Source of the DNA: Candidatus Falkowbacteria bacterium RIFOXYA2_FULL_38_12
GTDB lineage: Bacteria; Patescibacteriota; Patescibacteriia; XYB2-FULL-38-15
Reading direction: 5' to 3'
NCBI GenBank assembly: GCA_001778095.1
Contig: MFGA01000020.1
Coordinates: forward strand, 139,805 to 182,384
Length of the DNA stretch: 42,580 bases
Shown: positions 8,698 to 18,800 of the stretch, one piece after another
How the letters are laid out: every line of letters starts with the position of its first letter
How positions within the stretch are numbered: the first letter of the stretch is position 1
Program-made: the position numbers and the translations under genes
The notes under the pieces: generated by a model
Seen by the model: the letters and a program-made list of their open reading frames with translations, nothing else
Database searches by the model: none
What the model was told of the DNA's origin: nothing

Positions 8698-9861
8698 ATG
8701 ACAAAATTTAAACTTAACTTAATGATGGTAGCAGTTTCATTATTTGCCTTTTTATCTATGCCAGCCTTAACAGAGGCACATTCAGTCGTAACTGCCACTT
8801 GGCATTCTGTCTCTCACGGACATTATGGTTTTTGTGGTCCAAATGGCTGTCCTACAGCAGATGCTACATTTGAGAGGAGCTATAGTTTTTTATCTCGAGA
8901 TAGGGTATTTTCGGGAACAGGAGCGTGGAACTGTCATGGCAGGACTTTTGACCTTAGAAGATCATGGATTTCACTTGCCGAACCTTATATAAATTACGAC
9001 AGACCGTATAGCCCCTCCAGCCCTAGAAGCGGAGACGCTATTATTTTTTGGCAAAGTGGACAAACCAGCCATTCAATAACCATGCTTAGCTCGTGGTCGG
9101 GGCTGGACACGCAAGTTATGAGTAAATATGGTACGCAAGGACAATACAGGCATAGATTAAGAGATGTCGCGCGTGTTTACGGAGGAGATTGGGCGATAAC
9201 CCGTTTTGCCGCAGGCACAAGAATTTATACCAGTCTAAGAGACGGTCAATTTACCAATCAGCCTTTTTCTAATTATTTTATTTTAGCCAGCAGTTCGTTA
9301 TTATCTCCCGGTGAAAAATTACGCGAGCAGAGAAAAACAATGCCATGGTACAAAGATGTTTTGGAATCACAAAAGATTTACGGAGAAGAGCATCCAAAAT
9401 TTGTTAAAAAAATTACCGGTTTAAATTCCAATCGAGTCAAGCAATTAGAAGATACTACGGATGTGTCAAAAGAAATATTGATTTTATTGGAAGACCTGAA
9501 AGACTTAAAACATTACGAATTATTGGGTGTATATAATAGCCCCGCGTTTTCAGCCGAGTTTATAGAAGAAATTGAAGCTGGTAAAAAACTTGTGGAAATT
9601 GCCAAAAAATATTCCAGCGAGAAAAAATACATCGCAGAATCTCTTTATGAGATTATAGAAAAATCCGATCACTATAACGAGGATCGTCTTCGCGGCGCAG
9701 CCGTATATTTTTTAACGCAGATATTGTCTGAAAAAGATATTGCCAAATTAAAAGAAAAGATGGGGCAAGAAATCAAGAGGGAACAAAAAGATATTGACAT
9801 GCCGTCGTATGTTGAATTTTATTTAGATAAGGCAGTGGAGGAAAAAGCCGCAAGCGCTTAA
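8698..9861 (+). CDS. Secreted protein with putative NlpC/P60-like cysteine hydrolase domain plus helical C-terminus
   Basis: Signal peptide; GAWNCHGRTFDLRRSW ... RSGDAIIFWQSGQTSHSITML (candidate Cys and His). Confidence 0.5.
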   Translation: MTKFKLNLMMVAVSLFAFLSMPALTEAHSVVTATWHSVSHGHYGFCGPNGCPTADATFERSYSFLSRDRVFSGTGAWNCHGRTFDLRRSWISLAEPYINYDRPYSPSSPRSGDAIIFWQSGQTSHSITMLSSWSGLDTQVMSKYGTQGQYRHRLRDVARVYGGDWAITRFAAGTRIYTSLRDGQFTNQPFSNYFILASSSLLSPGEKLREQRKTMPWYKDVLESQKIYGEEHPKFVKKITGLNSNRVKQLEDTTDVSKEILILLEDLKDLKHYELLGVYNSPAFSAEFIEEIEAGKKLVEIAKKYSSEKKYIAESLYEIIEKSDHYNEDRLRGAAVYFLTQILSEKDIAKLKEKMGQEIKREQKDIDMPSYVEFYLDKAVEEKAASA

Positions 9862-9905
9862 GATAGCAACTCACGGAGTAGTTTTCACTATAAAGAAGTA
9901 ATTGC

Positions 9906-9935
9906 GGGAGGAGTCTTTGACACTCCCCCCATTTT
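9906..9935 (+). terminator. Rho-independent terminator-like hairpin
   Basis: gggaggagtc ttt gacactccc followed by a T-rich tract. Confidence 0.5.
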
Positions 9936-9966
9936 TGTTATTATAAAATCGAGGTAAATTAAAAGT

Positions 9967-10179
9967 ATGTCTCCAAAATCAAAAATATTAGAATACGCAG
10001 TTCTATTTACTCCAGAGGAAGAGTATGGCGGTTTTGTCGTTGAAGTTCCTTCATTACCAGGATGCGTTACGCAAGGAGAAACAGTTGAAGAAGCAAAAAA
10101 GAACGTGAAAGAAGCCATTGAATTATTTTTAGAAACTCTTGAGGAAAGAGGATTAAAGGCGCCTGTAAATAACATTTGA
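9967..10179 (+). CDS. HicB-like antitoxin-family protein, no adjacent hicA
   Basis: YAVLFTPEEEYGGFVVEVPSLPGCVTQGETVEEAKKNVKEAIELFLETL. Confidence 0.85.
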   Translation: MSPKSKILEYAVLFTPEEEYGGFVVEVPSLPGCVTQGETVEEAKKNVKEAIELFLETLEERGLKAPVNNI

Positions 10180-10197
10180 AATTACTAGAGTAAATAT

Positions 10198-10244
10198 TTA
10201 TCCACAGGCATAAAATTGCTACAAGTATTCCAAGGTGATATATT
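10198..10244 (+). promoter_or_regulatory. Promoter with upstream DnaA-box-like 9-mer
   Basis: TTATCCACA 10198-10206, 9 nt, TTGCTA 10216-10221, 17 nt, TATATT 10239-10244. Confidence 0.75.
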
Positions 10245-10281
10245 AAAAGTAGAAAAGATAAAAATATTAGGGAATATTTTT

Positions 10282-10377
10282 ATGGATACAGGGAGAGGGA
10301 AAATTTTAATTACTATTTTACTTCGTGTAATTATTTTGCGGCATTTTTGTCCGCATTTTTTTATTAATTTAACGTAA
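10282..10377 (+). pseudogene. Truncated relic of a signal-anchor gene related to the ORF at 26232
   Basis: atggatacagggagag... ; gtaattattttgcggcatttttgtccgcattttttt closely matches ataattatttttgcggcattattgaccgcatttttt at ~26275. Confidence 0.5.
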
Positions 10378-10440
10378 GAATATCTTCGCCGGAGAGGAGG
10401 TGAAATAAAAGGCATATAATTAATTTAAATCACTATATTT

Positions 10441-11178
10441 ATGAGTAAAAGTAAAATTTTTGTTTTTGGTTTTGTTGGCGTTGTAGTATTTTTTAGCGTA
10501 CTTGTTGGCGTAAGCGCCCAAAGCGACTTGGTGGGCGATAAAATCGGAGTAATAGTGAAAAGCCTAAAGGATGCCGTTAATAAAGAACTGGCGAGCGGTG
10601 AATTTACGCAAACAAGATTTGGAAAATTTTTTAGCGGAGAATCGGCCACGAGGGTGCAAAAATTGCACGACGAAGCCTCGCAACAGATTGACGCGCTAAT
10701 TGCCCGTCCGGAAAATCAGCGCCAAATTGCTATCGCTAAAATTCGTGATTTTAGGGGAGACCAAAATTTAATGCCAGCCTATAAATTTACCACCCCTTCG
10801 GCATATGACAGTAATACTCCTGCGGAAATATATTATGTAGATGCAAATCAGTATGAAATAAATGCTCTCAATAACAATATAATTCAATTTGGGCCTAGAT
10901 TACTTGAATTGAGCGAGACTAAGGCGCAAGAATATAAAATTTCGCCAGCTCTTTCTTTGGCTCAGCTTGAAAAAACCGCCCGCCAGATTATCAGTAAAAA
11001 TACTAATATTAATGTTGACAATTTAATCGCCGATCATAGTAATAAAGAAAAGACAATGTATTTTTTTAGGTGGGTGGACAAAACAAAGGAATTGCAGGGG
11101 ATGTATCGTTTTGTGCAAGTCGGGATTTCCGTTGGTGGCGAACTTGCCAGCTATACCAACACTTTTAGTATTAATTAA
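10441..11178 (+). CDS. Secreted protein of unknown function
   Basis: Signal peptide (KIFVFGFVGVVVFFSVLVGVSAQ); 245 aa. Confidence 0.7.
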   Translation: MSKSKIFVFGFVGVVVFFSVLVGVSAQSDLVGDKIGVIVKSLKDAVNKELASGEFTQTRFGKFFSGESATRVQKLHDEASQQIDALIARPENQRQIAIAKIRDFRGDQNLMPAYKFTTPSAYDSNTPAEIYYVDANQYEINALNNNIIQFGPRLLELSETKAQEYKISPALSLAQLEKTARQIISKNTNINVDNLIADHSNKEKTMYFFRWVDKTKELQGMYRFVQVGISVGGELASYTNTFSIN

Positions 11179-11186
11179 GGAATATT

Positions 11187-11711
11187 ATGTCTAAAAAATA
11201 TTTATTTGTTATTTGCACCGCATTGATATTTTCAACTTTTTTTAGTCTTTATGGGGCAAAAATAGCCAAAGCGTTGTCTGGAGTTTATATATACGCTAAC
11301 AATGGAGGTTATTACAGACAGTATGGGCCATTAGCTTATTGGTACACTAGAAATGGTGAGGGTTATTGTGGCCATTTGAGCAGTTGCAGTCCCGCCTATA
11401 TGAAATATACCTATACCGCAGGATGTATTGGATCAACAAATTCCGCGGTTTGGGACAATATCGATTCTCCTCAGTATGGGACTCATAAGATTTTTGTTCC
11501 TCGGGTCAACGCTACAACAAGGAGCGCGCCATACCTTATCACTTATAACGGCGCGTCATCTTACAGTCGTTCGCTAAATCAATATGCTTATTCCGACGCA
11601 TGGATTACTACAGCCAGACTTTTTGACATAAGAAATACGTGGTTGAGTGATAATACTTGCGAAGCAGGAAGATACCAAATCGGTTTTGATGAAATTCAAA
11701 TTTTGTACTAG
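11187..11711 (+). CDS. Secreted protein of unknown function
   Basis: Signal peptide (LFVICTALIFSTFFSLYGAKIAKA), four Cys in the mature region. Confidence 0.7.
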   Translation: MSKKYLFVICTALIFSTFFSLYGAKIAKALSGVYIYANNGGYYRQYGPLAYWYTRNGEGYCGHLSSCSPAYMKYTYTAGCIGSTNSAVWDNIDSPQYGTHKIFVPRVNATTRSAPYLITYNGASSYSRSLNQYAYSDAWITTARLFDIRNTWLSDNTCEAGRYQIGFDEIQILY

Positions 11712-11730
11712 TACTAGTCGGAAAAATAAA

Positions 11731-11766
11731 AAATGGCTACTTTATTTAATAAAGTAGCCATTTTTT
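11731..11766 (+). terminator. Rho-independent terminator
   Basis: aaatggctacttt atttaat aaagtagccattttttattt; perfect stem plus T-tract. Confidence 0.85.
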
Positions 11767-11811
11767 ATTTAAGAAGTAACGGCTTATTTATATAAAATCT
11801 TCCTCAAAACT

Positions 11812-11868
11812 TTATCCACAAAATTCACCTTATAGATATTTGCCATAGAAATTTTCAGATGGTATAAT
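11812..11868 (+). promoter_or_regulatory. Promoter with upstream DnaA-box-like 9-mer, spacing one helical turn longer
   Basis: TTATCCACA 11812-11820, 19 nt, TTGCCA 11840-11845, 17 nt, TATAAT 11863-11868. Confidence 0.75.
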
Positions 11869-11889
11869 ATTTTAATAATAAGTGAAGCT

Positions 11890-12720
11890 ATGGGGGATAT
11901 GTTACAAGAAGAGCGAGGCGGAAATAACTGGTCCGGAAAAAAGAGTTTAGGGCTGGGAGTTTTTTTAATTGTGGGAATCGCGATTGTCGGTTTTGGTTTA
12001 TGGCAATTTAACTATCGGATTAAGGCTCCTTTTTTAGGCAAAGCAACCGGTTTAAAAAATTTCAAATCTCTTGATCAAAAAGAACTGGAGACAATGATTG
12101 AAAAACAAAAAAAAGATACTGATAGTGATGGTCTAACTGATTTTGATGAAGAATATGTTTATAAAACTAGCGCCTATCTTGATGATTCCGATTCCGACGG
12201 GTTCACCGATAAAATGGAAATTGATTCGGGAAATGATCCAAATTGTCCTTCGGGACAAAGTTGCGGAGTCGCTATCGCGGTCGGGGATGATGCGAAGACT
12301 TCTTCGGGAGAAATTGTTTTGCCGAGTGTGGATACTTTTTTGGATGGCAATGCCACGCCGGAAATGGTGAGAGAAGCCTTGAGACAATCGGGAGCGAGCG
12401 AAGAAATGCTTGCCTCGCTTGATGACGAAGCGTTGATGGCTGCTTACGCCGAAGTTGTAAAAGAAACCGGATCGGCGAGCGCGGTTCAAAATTTAAAAAC
12501 AGAAACAATAGACGAGACGGATGAAACTGTTCCGGCGGATACTGTCCCACCAAAAGATGAAGGCGCGGTTTCTTCGGAAATTGATTTAGCCAGTTTGACT
12601 CCGGCGCAAATCAGAGAATTGCTGTTGCAATCCGGAATGGATGAGGCGACCTTAAATAGCGTTGACGACGAGACCTTGCTTGATGTTTTAAAAGAAGCGA
12701 TGAAAGAAGTTAAGGAATAG
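11890..12720 (+). CDS. Membrane-anchored protein with TSP type-3-like Ca-binding repeats
   Basis: DTDSDGLTDFDEEYVYKT...DSDSDGFTDKMEIDSGNDP; TM near N-terminus; two PxxxREALRQSG/PAQIRELLLQSG helical repeats. Confidence 0.8.
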   Translation: MGDMLQEERGGNNWSGKKSLGLGVFLIVGIAIVGFGLWQFNYRIKAPFLGKATGLKNFKSLDQKELETMIEKQKKDTDSDGLTDFDEEYVYKTSAYLDDSDSDGFTDKMEIDSGNDPNCPSGQSCGVAIAVGDDAKTSSGEIVLPSVDTFLDGNATPEMVREALRQSGASEEMLASLDDEALMAAYAEVVKETGSASAVQNLKTETIDETDETVPADTVPPKDEGAVSSEIDLASLTPAQIRELLLQSGMDEATLNSVDDETLLDVLKEAMKEVKE

Positions 12721-12818
12721 TGAACTTTAGTTCGCGTCAATCTTGTTTTGCCGTAGCCCCCAGTGTAGGCGGGTAAGGCGCAGGCTAAAGCCTGCTATTC
12801 CATTGATCTCAAATTCAA

Positions 12819-12853
12819 TTTTTAACCGTAACTTTTCACTTCTCACTTTTAAC
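12819..12853. repeat. Left arm of inverted repeat flanking the giant gene
   Basis: TTTTTAACCGTAACTTTTCACTTCTCACTTTTAAC; reverse complement near-match at 22017-22051. Confidence 0.7.
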
Positions 12854-12867
12854 CTTTAACTAACCTT

Positions 12868-15800
12868 GTGTTATTTAACTTCCCATCAAAATTAAAAAAA
12901 CACGCCCATATTCTGATTTTGGGTTTGTTTATTTTTACTCAAGTTTTTAGTGGGTTATTTTTATATGTAAAGTCGGCCGAGGCGCAGGGGTTGCCAACTA
13001 GCAATGCTATTCTAGATTCTGCGAGTGTTAAGGAGACCATAGATAGAGCTGCGGCAAAAAGATTGGAAGAGTTGCAAGGTTCGTGGTGGATGGGTCTTAT
13101 TTCTGCAGTGACCAACGCAGTTGGATATTTTGCCAACAAAATCGCTTACGACGCGGCCGTGGCTGTCGCCAGCTTGGGTTCGGGGCAAACTCCGGCTTTT
13201 TTTACTCAAGATTGGGGATCGTATCTTTCTGAAACAGGACTTAATTCTGCCGGAGAATTTATCGGGTCATTAGGCGAGGCTTATGGCGATGAGTTGGAGG
13301 GATCCGGTCTTGGAAATCTTTGTATGCCGCCGGATCCGCAATTTCGTTTGAATATTGGTTTAAGTCTTGCCGGATCAGTTGCTCCCAATGGACCGCAACC
13401 GCGTTGCGAATGGTCTAATATTGTTGATCAATGGGATACATTTATTACCGAAGCCAGCACTCCGGAAGTTTTGAGTCGTGTCAGTTTACAATTTAGCCCC
13501 GGAAGTGGCAGTGGTTTAGGAGCTTGGGTGCAAGCGCATGGTACAATGCAAGAAGGGATGCGGGACAGCGAGAAAAAGGCTACAAAGGAGAGAGAAGAAG
13601 GGCAAGGATTCAAATCAGTTGGAGAATTAATTACAAAGCGAATTAAAACACCTTCAGGTGTTATAAAAGATTCCATTACCAAACAAATTGATCCGAAAAG
13701 CGCGACTGAAGCAGATATAGAATCGGCTGGTAGCAAGTCTAGTTCAGCCGGCGCATTGATTGGATACAATGCTCTTGGTATGCTTGGCGGTATTGCTTCC
13801 AATTTTGTAAATACTCTTGCTTCAAAGTTGATGGATAGAGTAATGCACGGTTTGTCCTCTATAAAAGATATTGGCAAGCTTTTTCCCAAAGGAGGAAGCG
13901 GGCTGGATAACCCGGAATTTGCCGGTTTGGGTGGCAGGGCAGTGGCAGAGGCAACCTTTGCCGATTTTCTTGCGCCAAAGATTCAGGAGACAGGCAAATA
14001 CGATCCATTGGTTGAAATGATGACTTGCCCTTCGGGAGTCAATAAATCTCCGGAAAATTGTGTTTTGGATGGACAATTTGCTCAAGCTATCACTCAAGCG
14101 ACTATGGGAGATCCGATTACAGTCGCAGAAGCAATCAAAGACGGACTATTAAAAGGAACATGGCCATTAATTTCATCCGGTGATACTCGTCATAATGATC
14201 AATATTGTTTTCAAAAAGGCTATTGCTATAGCAATTTAGTTAAATTAAGAAAATATAGAATTATTCCAGTTGGTTGGGAGATGGCGGCAAATCTAGCCAC
14301 TGGAGATAGAACAGGGACAACTCTGGAAACAGTGGTAAAAGGTTTTAATACTTGTAATTCCAAAGGAATTGCCGATAATGATCACCCGTGGTGCCACCTC
14401 ATTGATCCGAATTGGGTTATAAAAGTTCCGGCTCATCAATGTAGGGCTAGAGTTTACGGGGCAATTTCAATAGAGGGTACAAGAGCCGAAACTTGTGTTG
14501 ATGCGCCGTCTTGTATTGCCGAAGATGGCGATGGAAATTGTGAAGGTGGCTGGGGTTATTGCACCAGAGAAAAAAATGTTTGGCGTTTACCCGGTGATCC
14601 TTGCGATTCTCAATTTGAATCTTGTCGAGCTCTCCGCACGAGAAGCGGAGAAGTAGAATCATATTTAATAAGTACGGTTGATTATGGTCCGCCTTGTTCG
14701 GCTGATGATGTTGGATGCAAGTGGTATTCAACTTATCAAGAGAAAGTTGGGGATGAATACAAATGGCAGGATAGGCCAAATGGCGCTGATCCGGAAGAAA
14801 AAACCGATAGAATCTATTTTAATAAAAATGTTGCCCAATGCAATGAAGAAGGATGTAGCGAGTTTTATAAAACAGACCAAGCGACGAATTTAAATTTAAT
14901 TGCCAATAGCAGTTTTGAGGAAGCGGAAAATATTGATGACGATGAAAAAGAAGCAAAATATTGGAGAGGAAGCAATGATAGATTTTCTTCTGTGGCTAAA
15001 GATGGAGGGAGTTCTTTGCAATTTGATGGAGGGGTGAGGACAATAACACAAGATGTTAGTGTGGGAAAACCTTTATCCGGGAGAAATTTTGTTTTATCTC
15101 TTTACGCAAGAAATTTTGAGGCGGGAGATTGCAACGGTACGGCAACAATTGGACCTCTGGGAGCGGGAGCCATATTCAAAAATGTGGCCATTGGAAGCAG
15201 TTCTTCTTGGAAAAGATACAAAACAGAAAGTCATTATTTCGCTAACAATCCAAGTGAAAATTTAAGAGTAATAATTACCGGCAATAATTGCTTAATTGAT
15301 GCGGTTCAACTTGAAGAAGCAAGTTCTGCTACCAATTATCATAGTGGCTGGGCCGGCTTGGGAGATGGGTTAAATCTCAAAAAAGCGCCGGAATATTATA
15401 ATTGTTATAACTATAATAATGACGGCACCGTAAAAACCAATGATGACGCTCCGCAATGTTCCGGCTTTATCGGCGCTTGTCAGGAAAACGAAGCCGGTTG
15501 CGAGATGTATTCTCCTCGCGATGGCGATCCGGCGATTCCCGGAATCACTAATTTTCCGAATGATTATTGTCCGCAGGAGTGCGTTGGTTATCAAACATTT
15601 AAACAATTAAAAACAAATTTTGAACAAGATAAATATCCGCTTTTCTTTATTCCAAAAACCGCAGAGAAGTGTTCGGCAAGTGAAGATGGTTGCGATGAGT
15701 TTACATCTTTAGAAACAGAGGCAGTAGAAAATTACAGTTCTTTGCGTCAATGTCAAAAACCCGGAGACGATTCAGCGGTATATTATACATGGGAAGGTTC

Positions 15801-18800
15801 GGATACAACCGGCTATCAGTTGAAGACTTGGAATTTAAAAGAAAGTGGAGAGCCGGCGGGGGTGAGTAACGCTGATCCGGAAAGCGGAATAGCGCCTTGT
15901 GTCAGTTTTGCTCCGGGAGTCGGTCCTGACGGCAGAAGAGCTTGCGCTCCATTACCCATATTGGCAGTTGGCACACCCGGAGTTTGCGTAAAAAATAATA
16001 CGATTGTCGGTTCAATAGATTATAATCCCGATTGTCGCGAATTTTATGATGCCCTGGGAAAAAGGCATTATCGTTTATATTCCAAAACAATAGTCTCTGC
16101 AGACGATTGTCATGAATACAGAAAGACATATTCAAACGAGGCTGATTGTTCTTCTTCGGGAGGGCTTTGGAATGTAGTAAATAACGATTGTAAATATGAT
16201 GTTTATCCGGCAGAATCAAAGAGGTGCAAATCGGTTGGTTGCCGAGCTTATCGGGGTAATGCCGGAGCTAATGTTAGAAATGTTTTTCAAAATAATTTTG
16301 AAACCGGAGCCGAAGAATGGACCGGTCCGGCAGCGCAAGTTTCACAAAGTTCGGAAGCGGTTGATAATGGTGGACATTCTTTAAAGATTGAAAGTCGTGC
16401 TGTGGCGGAAAAATCGGTCGCTGGTGGAATAAAAAAAGACGGTATTTATTTGATTTCTTTTTGGGCAAAGACAGAAGCCGCAAGAGGTCAAGCGAGTTTT
16501 CAGTTTAATGATGGGGCAATAGCGCCAGCTCTAAGACCGGTTCCGGCGATTTCCGAAGACCTATCTTTATCTTGGCAACAATACACAATCGGGCCGATTG
16601 AAATAACTTGGGAGCCGACCCCGGATAATTTAGCTACAGGTGACGTCGTGGAAGGGGATCGTCTCCAAGTAACGGCCAATAACGCGACAATTTATCTTGA
16701 CAATATTTTATTTAAAGAAGTCATAGACAGAATTTATTTAGTCAAAGATTCGTGGAATACTCCGGCGACTTGCGACCAGACTGCTTTTGGCGGATATCTA
16801 CCGCAAGCAATGCTCGGTTGCGAAGAATACAGAGACAGAGATAATCGCCAACATTTCTTAAAATCGTTCACCAGTCTTTGTCGCGAAGAAGCGATCGGGT
16901 GCCAGAAATTGGTTGATACAAAAAATAGCCAGTCGCCCTACGGAGAATTTTATAATGGGGTTTGTGTTATATCTGATGTAGCTGTTGATAGAGACAGAGA
17001 TGGAGACGTTGATGATCATGATATTTGTATTGATGCGGCAGGATGCGGTTGCAGTGTTAATGGAGCCAGAGTCTGCATCGTACCCCGCGGAGAAAATTCT
17101 TGCCGATACAATTCAGTCGGAATTATTCCGGCGCCGGCAAATAGAGTAGCTGATACGGTTGAGATTAAGGCCGATTCATACTCATTCTTAGTCGTGGACA
17201 AATCAAAAACTTGCAACCCCAGCAATATCGGTTGCGAGGCCTTTGGCGCGCCAAAATTGGATTCCATGGGGTCAATAATTTGTACTTTAGCGGCTAATTG
17301 CGGAGAAGAAGCTGGTTGTGAATGTAAACGCGACGGGGCAAAGATGTGTACAGTAGAAGACGGGAAGAGATCTTGCACCGGAGATTTTGACGCTGTTAAT
17401 TTCTTAAATAATCCTAAATTTTACGAAGGTCAAAGTAAGATTTTATGCGAAGCGTCTTATGATACTTGCGAAGAATATTTGGGAAGTGACGGAGCTAAAT
17501 TTTATTTCCGCGATCCGGGCAAACGCACTTGCGATTGGAAAGAAAGCGTTACCTATGGCGGAGAAAAACGTTCCGGATGGTTCAGGAAAGATGATAACGG
17601 AACAGATGTTCCTTGCTATCCCGATTATACTATGGCCGGAACCTTTGGCATTTGGAAAAACGCCGATCCCGACTACGAAGGGCGAGTCGGAAATTGTCCG
17701 GCGGATCAGAATCTTTGCACTAAATTTGTTGACCCAACAGCCACTTCCGGTGAAAATCCGGACGGCGAGCCATATTTCTATCTAAACAATGATAAATTGG
17801 AAAAACAAAAAGGAGAATGTAATGGTGAAGTTTCCTTGCAACAAGGATGTATTCTATTTGATGATACTTCCAATTTGAATAAGCTTTATAACGCCAACTC
17901 TACTTACTTGATAAGTGAAAAAGGATCGAGCAGCATTGAACCGGGCGGCAAAGTTGCTCCGGTTGATTGCACAAAGGGGGAGTGCAAAACATGCGGTCCT
18001 GAACAAATAGTTGGTCGTGCTCCTCCTGTATGCGACATAGATGATCCAAATGCTTATTGCAATACGGATCACTATTGTGTTTCTAATGGAGATTGCTCTT
18101 GGGACGATCCTTGGCCGTTGACATGTCAGTCGGATGAACACCTAAAAAACAACACCAACGTAATATTTAAAGTTAAAAAAGATCGTGTTTGCGGAGAATG
18201 GCTGGCTTGCAAGACAAGCACTACCACTTGGGATTCTTTCAGTAATAAAAAAAGAGAAATTTGCGATGGAATAGGTCTCTGTAATAAAGTTGCCGAAGGC
18301 AATCAGGCCGTTACTTGCGGTCAATGGATTGACGATTCTCCGGAAAATAAAACAGCGGAATTTTTAGATCTTGAAAAATACACCTCGCGCAACACCGGTT
18401 GGGAGGGTTCGGATTATTCCGGTTACTCTATTCCCAATCAATTTCCGGCCTATAAATTATCACAAGTTAATATTGCTGACGAAAAAACATCAAACGCCAT
18501 TAGCGCGGAAAGTGAGTGGAGATTAGGACTGATTGAAGAAAAGTATTGTTATGGGTTTCCTCCTCCTGCAGGTGATCCTCTTTCGAGGAATCCTGTTAGG
18601 AGTCGTCTTTGCGGTTTTCCCGGACGCGGACCGGTTAATGAAGAAAAGGGGACATGCTATGCCGAAAATGGTGTAAAATGTTCTACTAATCAAGTGGAAG
18701 AAGGTAAATCGATAATTCGCGAAGGAAAATGTTGGAATAAAAAATGTATTTACGACCCGGAAGGAAAACCAATAGACGGTTTCCCCAAATTTGCCGAATA

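Noticed and set aside
8038-11820. DnaA-box cluster as a replication origin
   Set aside because: Boxes are far apart, each tied to a promoter, with no dnaA/dnaN genes or AT-rich unwinding cluster; promoter regulation fits better.
12133-12553. Antisense and alternate-frame ORFs over the TSP3-like gene (and many over the giant gene)
   Set aside because: Overlap strongly supported + strand coding; no recognisable motifs or start signals.
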